NCBI RefSeq assembly: GCF_900116415.1
Contig: NZ_FPAP01000003.1
Location: 186,001 to 250,000 of the forward strand
From: Chryseobacterium formosense
Lineage (GTDB): Bacteria; Bacteroidota; Bacteroidia; Flavobacteriales; Weeksellaceae
DNA length: 64,000 nt
Direction: 5' to 3'
The position numbers and the translations under genes are program-made. This document shows, one piece after another, positions 42,126 through 51,414 of this stretch (its first letter is position 1; each line of letters begins with the position of its first letter). The notes beneath the pieces are model-generated. The model was not told where the DNA came from, did not search any database, and was given only the letters and a program-made list of their open reading frames with translations.

Positions 42126-43250
42126 TTACCCCATAAATTCCAACACAGCATCCGTAATATACTTCAACTGCTCTTCATCCAATTCCGTATGCATCGGAAG
42201 AGAAATTACCTGGTCTAAAAGTTTATCCGTATTTACAAAATCGGCATCATTGCTTTCCTGATAATATGCTTTTTGTTTTCTTAAAGCAACAGGATAATAG
42301 ATCATTGCCGGAATTTCTTTTTCAGTAAGGAATTTCTGTAGTTCATTACGTTTTCCGTTCAGAATTCTCAAAGTGTACTGATGAAATACGTGTGTAGAAT
42401 AATCTGCTCTTTTCGGAGTTAAAATATTTTCGTTTAGTGCAAAAGCTTCATCATAATAATCAGCTGCTTTTCTTCTGGCATCGTTATAAGAATCAAGATT
42501 CGGAAGTTTTTTTCTTAAAATCGCTGCCTGAATACTGTCTAATCTTGAGTTCACGCCCACTTCGTCATGATAATATCTTTCATACATTCCGTGGTTTACA
42601 ATTCCTCTTAAACGATGAGCCAATTCATCATTATTGGTAAAAATTGCTCCTCCATCTCCATAACAACCTAAATTTTTAGATGGAAAGAAAGAAGTTGTTC
42701 CAACCGTAGACATCGTTCCGGCATGTCTTACTTCACCACTTGAAAAAGTATATTGAGAACCGATTGCCTGTGCATTATCTTCAACTACAAATAAATTATG
42801 TTCTTCAGCAATTTTCAGGATTTCCTCCATGTTTGCACATTGTCCGAAAATATGTACAGGAATAATTGCTTTTGTTTTTGGAGTAATTGCTTTTTTAATC
42901 GCTTCAGTCGAAATAGTAAATGTATCATAATCTACGTCTACCAATACAGATTTTAATTTTAATAAATGAATAACTTCTACTGTAGCTGCAAAGGTGAAAT
43001 CAGCCGTGATAATTTCATCACCTTCCTGAAGATCCAAAGCCATCAAAGCAATTTGCAAAGCATCAGTTCCGTTTGCGCAAGGAATGACGTGTTTTACATC
43101 AAGATATGTTTCCATTTCGTTCTGGAAAGATTTTACTTCAGGTCCATTGATAAAAGCAGCAGAATCCATCACATTTAACACTGCATTGTCTACATCATTT
43201 TTTATTTTGTAATACTGACTTTGCAAGTCTACCATCTGTATCTTTTTCAT
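42126..43250 (-). CDS. DegT/DnrJ/EryC1/StrS-family sugar aminotransferase
   Basis: A 374-residue PLP enzyme that makes amino sugars from UDP- or dTDP-ketosugars. Visible are CANGTDALQIALMAL (substrate/phosphate loop, about 58-72), VVEDNAQAIGSQY (PLP-binding Asp and Gln), and FFPSKNLGCYGDGGAIF with the Schiff-base lysine. GMYERYYHDEVGVNSRLDSIQAAIL is also conserved. It is the first gene of the minus-strand sugar cluster continuing, past the RAYT element, with galE. It probably supplies a modified amino sugar to surface polysaccharide. Confidence 0.93.
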   Translation of the reverse strand: MKKIQMVDLQSQYYKIKNDVDNAVLNVMDSAAFINGPEVKSFQNEMETYLDVKHVIPCANGTDALQIALMALDLQEGDEIITADFTFAATVEVIHLLKLKSVLVDVDYDTFTISTEAIKKAITPKTKAIIPVHIFGQCANMEEILKIAEEHNLFVVEDNAQAIGSQYTFSSGEVRHAGTMSTVGTTSFFPSKNLGCYGDGGAIFTNNDELAHRLRGIVNHGMYERYYHDEVGVNSRLDSIQAAILRKKLPNLDSYNDARRKAADYYDEAFALNENILTPKRADYSTHVFHQYTLRILNGKRNELQKFLTEKEIPAMIYYPVALRKQKAYYQESNDADFVNTDKLLDQVISLPMHTELDEEQLKYITDAVLEFMG

Positions 43251-43407
43251 ACGTAAATTTTATTTTTTAAGTTTCAGCCAATCGCTTTTTATTTTAATTT
43301 TATTTTATCAAGCGATTTCTTAAACGAATATTTTCGTAAAAATAAGGAATTTAAAGTGCTATCAAAAATTTTATTGATTTTGTTTTATCTTTATACAAAA
43401 TTATTCG

Positions 43408-45009
43408 ATGAAAAAACTTTTACTCTTTTGTTTTTTAGCAGGTTACTCTACAGCTTTTGCACAGACAGAGCTTGTTTTCGTATATTTTACAGGAAAACCC
43501 AACAAAGCAGCTTTTTATGCCAATCCACTTTCTGAACTTACCCAAAAGTCGTTAAACAGGCGTACTGCATTAGGAATTGCATTAAATGACCAGGATGCTC
43601 CTATTGAGCAGTCTTATATTCAAAGTTTACAGAACTTAGGATTCACCATTACCGATTATTCAAAATGGCTGAACGGTGTTGCTGTAAATGCAAATCAAAC
43701 ACAGGTAAATCTTATTAAAGCGCAACCTTTTGTACAGTCTGTCGAAAGTTTTGCGAAAAACTCTTCTTTAGTTTTAAAAACCACTCAAACCAACAAGTGG
43801 GCAGATTTCGAACTGGCTCAAAAAAACATGACCGTTTTTAACTATGGATCAGGTTCAGAACAAATTGACCAAATTAATTTAAGACCGCTTCATCTTGCAG
43901 GCTATACCGGAACCGGAGTTTCGATTGCTGTTATTGACACCGGATTTCCTACGGTAAATACAGGAGCTGCCTTTTCCAGATTATGGACTAATAATAAGAT
44001 AAAAGGTGGCTATGATTTCGTTTCAAAGAGTAATGATATTTACAATACATCATTGAATCATCATGGAACTGTAGTTTTAGGAGCAATCGGCGGTTATATT
44101 AATGATACTTTTGTAGGCTCTGCTCCTGATGCTGATTTTTATCTTTACAGAAGCGAAACAACAACCGCTGAAATTCCCGAAGAAGAGCTATATTGGATTG
44201 AAGCTGCCGAAGAGGCCGACAGAAAAGGTGTTGATATTATCACCACTTCATTAGGTTATAATAATTTTGATGATCCTAAATACAGCTATACTTATGCAGA
44301 TATGAACGGCTCGAAATCTTTTATAGCAAGAGCAAGTGAAATTGCCGTAAATAAAGGGATTTTTGTTTTAATTGCTGCAGGAAATTCCGGAGAAGTTCCA
44401 TGGCATTACATTACAACTCCGGCGGATAATGTGAAAGTTTTTACTATCGGTTCTGTTGATGCTGCAGGAAGTTCATCAGCATTTTCTTCTTACGGTCCGA
44501 ATTCTTTGGGTGCAATAAAGCCCGATGCAAGTACGAGAGGAAGCTTTTCAACAACGGTTGATGATAATGCTACAGTTTCTGTTTCGGGAACATCGATTGC
44601 AACACCGATTGCGGCAGGTGGAGTTGCCTGTTTAATTCAGGCTTTTCCGGCGATGAGCAGAGATGTAATGAGAACAAATCTGAGACAAACGGCTTCGTTA
44701 TTTCCTTCTCACACAAACCAAATGGGTTACGGAATTCTGAATTTTGGGAATTTCTATAATTCAACTTTAAATACTTCTGAGCTTGTCAAAAAGAAAAACA
44801 TAGCAATCTTCCCAAATCCCGTAAAAAACATTTTGAATATTGCTACTGAGGCGCAAGTTAATTCTGTTGAAGTGTACGACAATCTGGGAAGACTGATTCT
44901 AAAATCCGCGCTAAAATCAATCAAAGTAGAAGATTTTGCCAATGGAACTTATTACCTTAAAATTCAAACGAAGGACAAAGCTTACTATGAAAAATTCTTG
45001 AAAGAATAA
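43408..45009 (+). CDS. Secreted subtilisin-like (S8) serine protease with T9SS sorting domain
   Basis: A 533-residue exported protease: signal peptide to about 19 (STAFAQ), a prodomain, then the catalytic triad Asp177 (IAVIDTGFP), His219 (NHHGTVV) and Ser396 (SGTSIATP), with oxyanion Asn326 (AAGNSG). Residues about 465-533 (IFPNPVKNILNI ... GTYYLKIQT) form a type IX C-terminal domain. It would act outside the cell. Five bases separate its stop from that of the converging hydrolase gene. Confidence 0.94.
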   Translation: MKKLLLFCFLAGYSTAFAQTELVFVYFTGKPNKAAFYANPLSELTQKSLNRRTALGIALNDQDAPIEQSYIQSLQNLGFTITDYSKWLNGVAVNANQTQVNLIKAQPFVQSVESFAKNSSLVLKTTQTNKWADFELAQKNMTVFNYGSGSEQIDQINLRPLHLAGYTGTGVSIAVIDTGFPTVNTGAAFSRLWTNNKIKGGYDFVSKSNDIYNTSLNHHGTVVLGAIGGYINDTFVGSAPDADFYLYRSETTTAEIPEEELYWIEAAEEADRKGVDIITTSLGYNNFDDPKYSYTYADMNGSKSFIARASEIAVNKGIFVLIAAGNSGEVPWHYITTPADNVKVFTIGSVDAAGSSSAFSSYGPNSLGAIKPDASTRGSFSTTVDDNATVSVSGTSIATPIAAGGVACLIQAFPAMSRDVMRTNLRQTASLFPSHTNQMGYGILNFGNFYNSTLNTSELVKKKNIAIFPNPVKNILNIATEAQVNSVEVYDNLGRLILKSALKSIKVEDFANGTYYLKIQTKDKAYYEKFLKE

Positions 45010-45014
45010 TCTGC

Positions 45015-46661
45015 TTACTTTTTCATAAATTCTAAAATATCCTGATTGAGTTGCCCGGCATTTTCAAAAGGAATCATGTGTGTGGCTTCTTTGTAAATTT
45101 TCAATTCAGAATTGGGCATTTGCTTGGCCATAAATTTGGTATGTTCCTCAGTAATTACATCCTTTTCTCCGGCAATCACCAAAACTTTATTTTGAATTTT
45201 ATTTAATTGCTTTTCAGTGATTTCCGGTTCTTTCAGCATTAATTTAAGTAATCTGCCTTCATTGAAACTCTCAGGTTTGTTTTCCAACTGCGAAACTTTA
45301 TATTTTATTGTAAAATTATCAATCAAATCTTTATCAACCCCTTCTGGAAAAGCATTTGCGCCAATTGTAATGAGTTTATTTAAACTTTCCGGATATTTTA
45401 TGGCAAATTCCAGTCCTGTGTTTCCGCCATCACTCCAACCTACAATATTGATTTTTTGTAACCCTAAATGATTTGCCAAAGCTTTCACATCATCTGCAAA
45501 AATCTTGTAATTGAAATCCTTTTTAGTTTCATCAACACTTTTTCCCTGTGCTCTTGTATCCATCACAATCACCCGGTATTGTTTTGAAAGCACCGGAATC
45601 TGCTGATAAAAATCTTTGATGCTTCCTGAATTTCCATGTAGTAAGAAAACCGGCTCACCTTCGCCATAAACTTCATAATAAAGATTGGCATCTTTCAATT
45701 TTAAAAATTTCCCTGCCATTTCATTTTTTCCATAAATCTCTTTGTTTGATTCCTCAATATATTTACTTACATCCCCGAAATCATAGGCAAGGGCTTTATC
45801 ATCAACTTCTTCCTGATTATTATCGTCTTTAGCATTTTTATCTACTTTTACATCGATATTAATAGCAGGAGCAGCAATTTTCATCTTTTGCCAATCTCCA
45901 TAAAACTTTCTCAAATATCCCGTTCTGAAAAGTGCGGCACTAATATTTAAACGTCCTTCAAACTCTTTTAAAAACTGAATACCGACAAAAAAGTTACCCT
46001 GAACCCAAATATTTTTATCATTCACATCCAAAGAAAATGTCTGGTCAATAATTTTATCTTTCGTTAATTCAATTGTAATTTCTTCATCCAGAATACTTTC
46101 GTTCGGGAAACCATTTTTTTCGTTATAAATCGTGTAACGCATTACCACAGGCCGGTCTGCCGTGATGCTTGCAATATTAAGATTGATGGCTTTAATCTTC
46201 GACTTTTTACTTGCTTTAAATGCTAAAGCCGTTTCACCCAAAAAATCTTCTTTTTTAAAGGCAGGATTTACCGAATACATCACGCTTTTTGTTTTCGTAT
46301 TCACGCCCCAGTTTTTATCAACTAATTTTTTAGGTTTAAGCTTAACTTCCTGAATATTTTTAATCTTTTCTTTCAGATAAATCTTTTGAGAACTTTGTTT
46401 GATGAAATCAGAAATATTTTCAGTAAAAGGCTCATAACCCGCGACTTCAACTTTAATTTTTCCTGAAGCAGTCGCCTTAGAAAGGTCAATACTGAATTTT
46501 CCATTTTCATCAGTGATTACACCGATATTCTCCTTGTCAACACCGATTTTAGCATACGCAACCGGCTGATTTTCATCTTTAGAAAGAATAGTCCCAGAAA
46601 TGGTTTGAGAATAGTAAAAACCTGCGATAAAAACACACAAAAGAAGATTAAGTTTTTTCAT
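45015..46661 (-). CDS. Exported alpha/beta hydrolase fused to a CarboxypepD-reg-like domain
   Basis: From ATG 46661 (548 residues) a signal peptide MKKLNLLLCVFIAGFYYSQ is clean; the upstream in-frame start at 46685 only adds hydrophobic leader and is less likely. Residues about 20-105 are a CarboxypepD-reg domain (GTILSKDENQPVAYAKI). A middle beta-rich region follows to about 290. The C-terminal half is an alpha/beta hydrolase: LLHGNSG (oxyanion), nucleophile Ser410 in IVGWSDGGN, and His in EATHMIP. Likely an envelope-bound lipase or esterase. The three-part build is unusual for plain hydrolases. Confidence 0.82.
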   Translation of the reverse strand: MKKLNLLLCVFIAGFYYSQTISGTILSKDENQPVAYAKIGVDKENIGVITDENGKFSIDLSKATASGKIKVEVAGYEPFTENISDFIKQSSQKIYLKEKIKNIQEVKLKPKKLVDKNWGVNTKTKSVMYSVNPAFKKEDFLGETALAFKASKKSKIKAINLNIASITADRPVVMRYTIYNEKNGFPNESILDEEITIELTKDKIIDQTFSLDVNDKNIWVQGNFFVGIQFLKEFEGRLNISAALFRTGYLRKFYGDWQKMKIAAPAINIDVKVDKNAKDDNNQEEVDDKALAYDFGDVSKYIEESNKEIYGKNEMAGKFLKLKDANLYYEVYGEGEPVFLLHGNSGSIKDFYQQIPVLSKQYRVIVMDTRAQGKSVDETKKDFNYKIFADDVKALANHLGLQKINIVGWSDGGNTGLEFAIKYPESLNKLITIGANAFPEGVDKDLIDNFTIKYKVSQLENKPESFNEGRLLKLMLKEPEITEKQLNKIQNKVLVIAGEKDVITEEHTKFMAKQMPNSELKIYKEATHMIPFENAGQLNQDILEFMKK

Positions 46662-46784
46662 GATTATAATTTTAGCAAAATTCAAGAATCTCTATATAAA
46701 ACGCTCTTAAAATCCTATTAAATTTAAATTCGATATCGTTAAATATTATCTAAAAAATCACAATAACGTGAACCGAATCTTAAT

Positions 46785-47915
46785 TTATTTAAAAGGTTTT
46801 CTCTGCAACCACTCTACTTTAGGATTTAGTGAAGAAAAAATCTTTTCTATAAAAGTATTAATTGCCTTATTGTTGTGTTTGATTAATCCGAAAATCTCAA
46901 CAGGCTCTGCTCCAATGGTCGATTTTATTTCTAAAGCGGTTCTTCCGAAAATAATTCGCTTAAACTGGTTGGTAATTCCGAACTCGGTCATATCAAAAAG
47001 CATATTCAGGTAAATCTGTTTTTCTTTCTGAATTTCTTTGTTGTAGCCTAAAAAGTAAGTATCAATATCCTGATTATTAATAATTAAAGTATAAAAACCG
47101 ATAAGTTTATCATCAGAAAAATATCCAAAAACTTTAAAATTTTCCTGAAGATTCTGTTTTATATTTTCAAAATGATGGTTTGTAAGAAAAAAAGTATTGA
47201 ATGGCGCATTTTCAGCGACATTTTGATACAACACATTCATTTCTTTCTGATGCATTTTTACTGCTTCAAAATCCAATTCAATTTTCTGAATTCCTTCCAG
47301 TTTTTTCTTGGCCGATTTCAGTCTTGCCCTGTATTTTTTAGAAAAATCATCAGCATAATTTTCGAAAGCTTTCCATTCCGGTTTTATATTTAAAATCATA
47401 TTAGGCTGAACCGAAAACCTAAAGAATCGTTTGAACTTTCTTTCATCAAAATTCTTTAAAAATGGTTTCTGATAATCTTTAAAAATAATCAAAGAAGATC
47501 TCCTGTATTTGCTTTGTAAAGTTGTAGATGCATCATTTAACAAAGACATTGCTTTATCTGTATGGATTTTTGAGGTATCAAAATAAAATCCGTTTTGGCC
47601 CGTCAACATATTATTTCCCAGAATCATCACGTCTTTAGTGAATTTCTTTGCTAAAAAATTTCTGACACTGCACAAAACTTCATCCTTCTGAAACGTTTTA
47701 TGTTCAATGAAGTTCAGATATTGAAATAAAGCTCCTCCGATCAGAGTTTCATTAGCAAAAAAACCGACAAAAAAACATTTCATATTCTCAGGTTTTGACT
47801 CTTCTAAAACATGAAAATATTCTTCTGACAACATAATGTTCTGTTGCCCGATAATTTCATTCCAATCTGTCGGAAGTTCTTTTACAGAACCAAAAATTTG
47901 AAAAGTATAAGACAT
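46785..47915 (-). CDS. GNAT-fold acyltransferase of the FemAB-like type
   Basis: A 376-residue cytoplasmic protein. The N-terminal half resembles an acyl-CoA N-acyltransferase and contains NMKCFFVGFFANETLIGGALFQ. The C-terminal half has KYRARLKSAKKKLEG and GFYTLIINNQDIDTYFLGYN, like FemAB/'peptidogalycan biosynthesis' domains that attach amino acids or acyl groups to surface polymers. Start chosen at the ATG 47915; a GTG at 47927 is possible. Function is a weak inference. Confidence 0.65.
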   Translation of the reverse strand: MSYTFQIFGSVKELPTDWNEIIGQQNIMLSEEYFHVLEESKPENMKCFFVGFFANETLIGGALFQYLNFIEHKTFQKDEVLCSVRNFLAKKFTKDVMILGNNMLTGQNGFYFDTSKIHTDKAMSLLNDASTTLQSKYRRSSLIIFKDYQKPFLKNFDERKFKRFFRFSVQPNMILNIKPEWKAFENYADDFSKKYRARLKSAKKKLEGIQKIELDFEAVKMHQKEMNVLYQNVAENAPFNTFFLTNHHFENIKQNLQENFKVFGYFSDDKLIGFYTLIINNQDIDTYFLGYNKEIQKEKQIYLNMLFDMTEFGITNQFKRIIFGRTALEIKSTIGAEPVEIFGLIKHNNKAINTFIEKIFSSLNPKVEWLQRKPFK

Positions 47916-47957
47916 AAAAAAGGCCACAAATGTAGCCTTATAATTTATAATGTAAAA

Positions 47958-48476
47958 TTATTTCTGAGTTACCCAGTTGAATCCGTCCATTGCATACCAA
48001 CCGCAGATAATACCGCCCATTAAAGTTATGGTGATTGTCCAGTAACCAGTATTGATAAAAACATATTTCCAGGATTTTCTTTCGAACATCGCATTGATTG
48101 CAATTAAAGGAAACACAAAAAAGATTCCTGTCATAAAAGAATGTAAAGCACCATGACCAAAAGAACGGTAAGCATTTCCGTAATCATGCATAAAAGCTGT
48201 ATAAGAAGGCTTTGCTAAGGTTTCATCACCTCCGATCATTCCTAAAGCTCCAAACTGATGAATCGTCACAAATTGAAGAAACATCCCGATCAAAACAGAT
48301 AAAATAATCGACAAAACAAAGACAACACCCATGTTTGCAGATTTCATTTTTTCTTGAGTCAAACCGGATTCTTTCATCCAAACATTCCCGAAAAGTTTAG
48401 GATTATACCAGATAAATCCCATGACCAAAGGAATCAAAGCGGCAAAAAGTATTGCCAGAAAATTAATTTGCACCAT
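47958..48476 (-). CDS. DUF1761-type membrane protein
   Basis: A 172-residue membrane protein with four hydrophobic segments. It has LAILFAALIPLVMGFIWYNPKLFGNVWMKESG at the start, a pattern (FxWYxPxLFGxxWM) seen in DUF1761 proteins, and a C-terminal GYWTITITLMGGIICGWY. No activity is known for the family. Upstream is a DoxX-like gene on the same strand. Confidence 0.75.
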   Translation of the reverse strand: MVQINFLAILFAALIPLVMGFIWYNPKLFGNVWMKESGLTQEKMKSANMGVVFVLSIILSVLIGMFLQFVTIHQFGALGMIGGDETLAKPSYTAFMHDYGNAYRSFGHGALHSFMTGIFFVFPLIAINAMFERKSWKYVFINTGYWTITITLMGGIICGWYAMDGFNWVTQK

Positions 48477-48558
48477 AGTATTTGTAATTAGTTTAGTTTC
48501 TCAAATCTACATTAAAAATTAATGTTGGCAAATTGATAAATCATTATGTAAATTTTAG

Positions 48559-49194
48559 CTAAAAAATATTCCGCAACGCAGACATCAGCATTTCTACATT
48601 TTTTACAATATCTTCAGGAAATATGATGTAGTAATGGATAATTTGAGGAATAGACGATAAGAGACTTAAAACAACGGCAAACACAGGAATCGCTAAGTAT
48701 AATAAAATTGGGAATTTTAGCTTCACAGAAAACTTTTTTACCATTGCATTCCAAATTATTTTTACTCTTTCTCTGTCATTCCACAAAATCAAAAAACATA
48801 GAAAAAAGTAGAAAATAAATCTATAAGTAAATGCAGTTCCCATAGCACTATCCATAAAGCTAATGTCCATCAGTACAATATTTGCAGCAACAGGAATAAA
48901 GAAAACTACACCCAAAATAGCGGTCGCTTCAAACAGCAAAAGTATCCCTGTAATAATTTGAAGTATTCCTACAACTGTTTTAAATGGTTCATGGTCAAAT
49001 AAAAACCACATTATCTTAAACAAAGATGAGTCTTTTAAAGGAATCAGTAAATCATCAGCTGAAACTCCAAACTGATTACCGTCAAGTTTACTATAACCAT
49101 AGCCTATAAAAGTATAAGCCAATAAAAATCTTGAGACTAAAATAAAATAATCCCAATATCTTTTTTTAGAAATCGCACGTAATTTTGCTATCAT
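48559..49194 (-). CDS. DoxX-like membrane protein
   Basis: A 211-residue protein with four to five hydrophobic helices, including LLAYTFIGYGYSKLDGNQFG (about 24-43), a typical DoxX/DUF417-like first helix with a YxKL turn. The rest is hydrophobic with IITGILLLFEATAILGVVFFIPVAANIVLMD. DoxX proteins are variously linked to quinone or thiol redox control. No specific role can be named. It is divergent from the ABC-F gene. Confidence 0.7.
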   Translation of the reverse strand: MIAKLRAISKKRYWDYFILVSRFLLAYTFIGYGYSKLDGNQFGVSADDLLIPLKDSSLFKIMWFLFDHEPFKTVVGILQIITGILLLFEATAILGVVFFIPVAANIVLMDISFMDSAMGTAFTYRFIFYFFLCFLILWNDRERVKIIWNAMVKKFSVKLKFPILLYLAIPVFAVVLSLLSSIPQIIHYYIIFPEDIVKNVEMLMSALRNIF

Positions 49195-49214
49195 ATTTTT
49201 AAGGTTTAAATTTT

Positions 49215-49222
49215 GTACTTTT
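49215..49222 (+). promoter_or_regulatory. -7 box TACTTTTG of the ABC-F gene
   Basis: TACTTTTG (49215-49222) lies 40 bases before the ATG at 49263. TTTG occurs upstream at 49185-49188, but the spacing of 26 bases is too long for confidence. Confidence 0.35.
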
Positions 49223-49262
49223 GCGGCTCACTTGAAATTTCAATCAAAAGCTTCACTCTAAA

Positions 49263-51173
49263 ATGAATTACGTTTCTGTCGAAAACCTTACCAAATCATA
49301 TGGCATCAAAACTTTATTTAAAAATGTCTCATTTCATGTAAATGAAGGTGACAAAATTGCCATCGTTGCCAAAAACGGCAGCGGAAAATCTACCCTTCTG
49401 AAAATTTTGATGGGGAAAGAAATCGCAGACAGCGGAACAGTTATTATTAATAAAGATATCCAGGTGGTTTTGTTTGATCAGGAAATTGATTTCGAATCTG
49501 ATCTTACGATTGACGAATTTATGATGACTTTGGATTCTGCACCGATTTTAGCATTAAAAAAGTACCATCACGCTTTACTTTCCGGAAATCCGGATGAAAT
49601 GGAAACAGCACTGGCTGAAATGGAAATTCACAAAGCCTGGGATTTGGAAAACGAAATGAGCCAGATTCTTTCCCAGCTGAAAATTACAGATTTGACTGCC
49701 AAAATGGGAATGCTTTCCGGTGGACAAATAAAACGTGTTGCCTTGGCAAAATTGCTAACGGAAACAAGAGCCGAACATCGTCATACGCTTTTGATTATGG
49801 ATGAGCCGACCAACCACTTGGATGTGGAAATGGTAGAATGGCTTGAAAATTATTTAAATAAAGCAAAAATTACGCTTCTTCTCGTAACGCACGACCGTTA
49901 TTTTTTGGATGCGGTTTGCGGAATTATTTGGGAAATGGAAGATCAGAATCTATATTTTCATAACGGATCGTATGCAACTTATCTTGAAAATAAGATGATT
50001 CGTGAAGATAATTTGAATTCAACCATTGACAAAGCGCAAAACCTCTACAGAAAGGAATTAGAATGGATGCGAAGACAGCCCAAAGCGAGAACGACGAAGT
50101 CAAAATCCAGACAGGACGATTTTTATGAAACGGAAAAAATAGCAAAAACAGATACCCGAAAGGAATCTTTAGAGCTTGATTTCGAAATGAAAAGGCTTGG
50201 AAATAAAATTTTGGAACTGAAAGATATTTCAAAAAGCTACGGCGATAAATTATTGCTAAAAGATTTTAGTTATTCGTTTCAACGTGGCGAAAAAGTAGGA
50301 ATTGTAGGAAAAAACGGAGCCGGAAAATCTACTTTATTAAATATTATTCAAGGTTTTGAGCCAAAAGATTCCGGGGAAATTGAAACCGGGGAAACCATCA
50401 AATTCGGATATTTCTCCCAAAAAGGTTTACAATATAAAGAAGACGAAAGAGTAATCGATTTTATCAGAGAAATTTCGGAAAACTTTCCTTTAGCTAATGG
50501 AAGAACCATCTCTGCATCGCAGTTTTTAAGGTTATTTTTATTCGACGACCAAACTCAATATTCTCCAATATCAAAACTTTCCGGTGGGGAAAAAAGAAGA
50601 TTGCATTTGATGTATATTTTATATCAAAATCCAAACTTTTTGATTTTTGATGAGCCAACGAATGATTTAGATCTTCCTACGCTAACAGTTTTGGAAAATT
50701 TTCTTTTAAATTTTCAGGGAAGTTTGATTATCGTTTCCCACGACCGTTATTTTATGGATAGGATTGTTGACCACATTCTGGCTTTCGAAGGCGAAGGAAA
50801 GATTAAAGACTTTATCGGAAACTTCTCTGAATATAGAGAGCATAAAAAGTTGGAAGATGGAAGTCTTAAGCAGGAAGATAAAAAAGTGAAAGCAGAGGAA
50901 AAAATAGTTGAAAAACCTGTAGAAATTGAGATTTCAAAACCACAGGCTCCAAAAAAGAAGCTTTCTTTTAAAGAGCAACGGGAATTGGAAACAATTGAGA
51001 AAGAAATACCTGATTTTGAAGAAAAAAGGGCAAAAATATTAGACCAATTGAATGATGAAGCGGATTATGAAAAAATCTCAAAGCTTTCTGCCGAACTTGA
51101 AAGTATCTCTGAAAAATTGGAAATGCACGAAATGAGATGGCTGGAAATTCAGGAAATCATGGGAGAAGCCTAA
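49263..51173 (+). CDS. ABC-F family ATPase (ribosome-associated, Uup-like)
   Basis: A 636-residue soluble protein with two ABC modules and no membrane part. Module 1 has Walker A AKNGSGKSTLLK (about 37-48), signature LSGGQIKRVALAKLL and Walker B LLIMDEPTNHLD. Module 2 has GKNGAGKSTLLN, LSGGEKRRLHL and LIFDEPTNDLD. An interdomain arm rich in Arg/Lys (RKELEWMRRQPKARTTKSK) and a C-terminal coiled coil (about 565-636) match Uup/EttA-type ABC-F proteins, which act at the ribosomal exit or on stalled ribosomes. Resistance-type members differ in the arm, so a housekeeping role is likelier. Confidence 0.93.
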   Translation: MNYVSVENLTKSYGIKTLFKNVSFHVNEGDKIAIVAKNGSGKSTLLKILMGKEIADSGTVIINKDIQVVLFDQEIDFESDLTIDEFMMTLDSAPILALKKYHHALLSGNPDEMETALAEMEIHKAWDLENEMSQILSQLKITDLTAKMGMLSGGQIKRVALAKLLTETRAEHRHTLLIMDEPTNHLDVEMVEWLENYLNKAKITLLLVTHDRYFLDAVCGIIWEMEDQNLYFHNGSYATYLENKMIREDNLNSTIDKAQNLYRKELEWMRRQPKARTTKSKSRQDDFYETEKIAKTDTRKESLELDFEMKRLGNKILELKDISKSYGDKLLLKDFSYSFQRGEKVGIVGKNGAGKSTLLNIIQGFEPKDSGEIETGETIKFGYFSQKGLQYKEDERVIDFIREISENFPLANGRTISASQFLRLFLFDDQTQYSPISKLSGGEKRRLHLMYILYQNPNFLIFDEPTNDLDLPTLTVLENFLLNFQGSLIIVSHDRYFMDRIVDHILAFEGEGKIKDFIGNFSEYREHKKLEDGSLKQEDKKVKAEEKIVEKPVEIEISKPQAPKKKLSFKEQRELETIEKEIPDFEEKRAKILDQLNDEADYEKISKLSAELESISEKLEMHEMRWLEIQEIMGEA

Positions 51174-51195
51174 GTCATTAGGATTTAAGATAAAT

Positions 51196-51232
51196 AAAAG
51201 AGCTATTCAGTAATTGGATAGCTCTTTTTTTT
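51196..51232 (+). terminator. Terminator after the ABC-F gene
   Basis: An 11-bp stem AAAAGAGCTAT / ATAGCTCTTTT with an 11-base loop and a following T-run lies 22 bp after the stop codon. Confidence 0.85.
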
Positions 51233-51246
51233 AATAAATTGAATAC

Positions 51247-51405
51247 TTATTTCCTCCTGATTATCGTAAAAATGCTGTAGAAAAGAAACGCAGTTCCCAC
51301 AATTAGAAATCCGTATCTCAAATATATATTATCTTCAACCAAAGTCATTGTGATTCCTATAAACAGCAAACCTATAATGATAAAACTTGAACTTCTCTTC
51401 TGCAT
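51247..51405 (-). CDS. Small two-helix membrane protein (52 aa)
   Basis: A 53-codon frame on the minus strand, starting at ATG 51405, encodes a basic N-terminus (MQKRSSS), helix IIIGLLFIGITMTLV, a short loop, helix FLIVGTAFLFYSIFTII and a basic end (RRK). The charge pattern at both ends of each helix is as expected for a real integral protein, not random sequence. It lies ten bases before the stop of the oxidoreductase gene's own frame and is read off the same strand, so it may follow it in an operon. Function unknown. Confidence 0.5.
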   Translation of the reverse strand: MQKRSSSFIIIGLLFIGITMTLVEDNIYLRYGFLIVGTAFLFYSIFTIIRRK

Positions 51406-51414
51406 TTTTAGGTT

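Noticed and set aside
49263..51173. A ribosome-protection antibiotic-resistance ABC-F
   Set aside because: The interdomain arm and C-terminal coiled coil fit housekeeping Uup/EttA-type proteins; nothing points to resistance.
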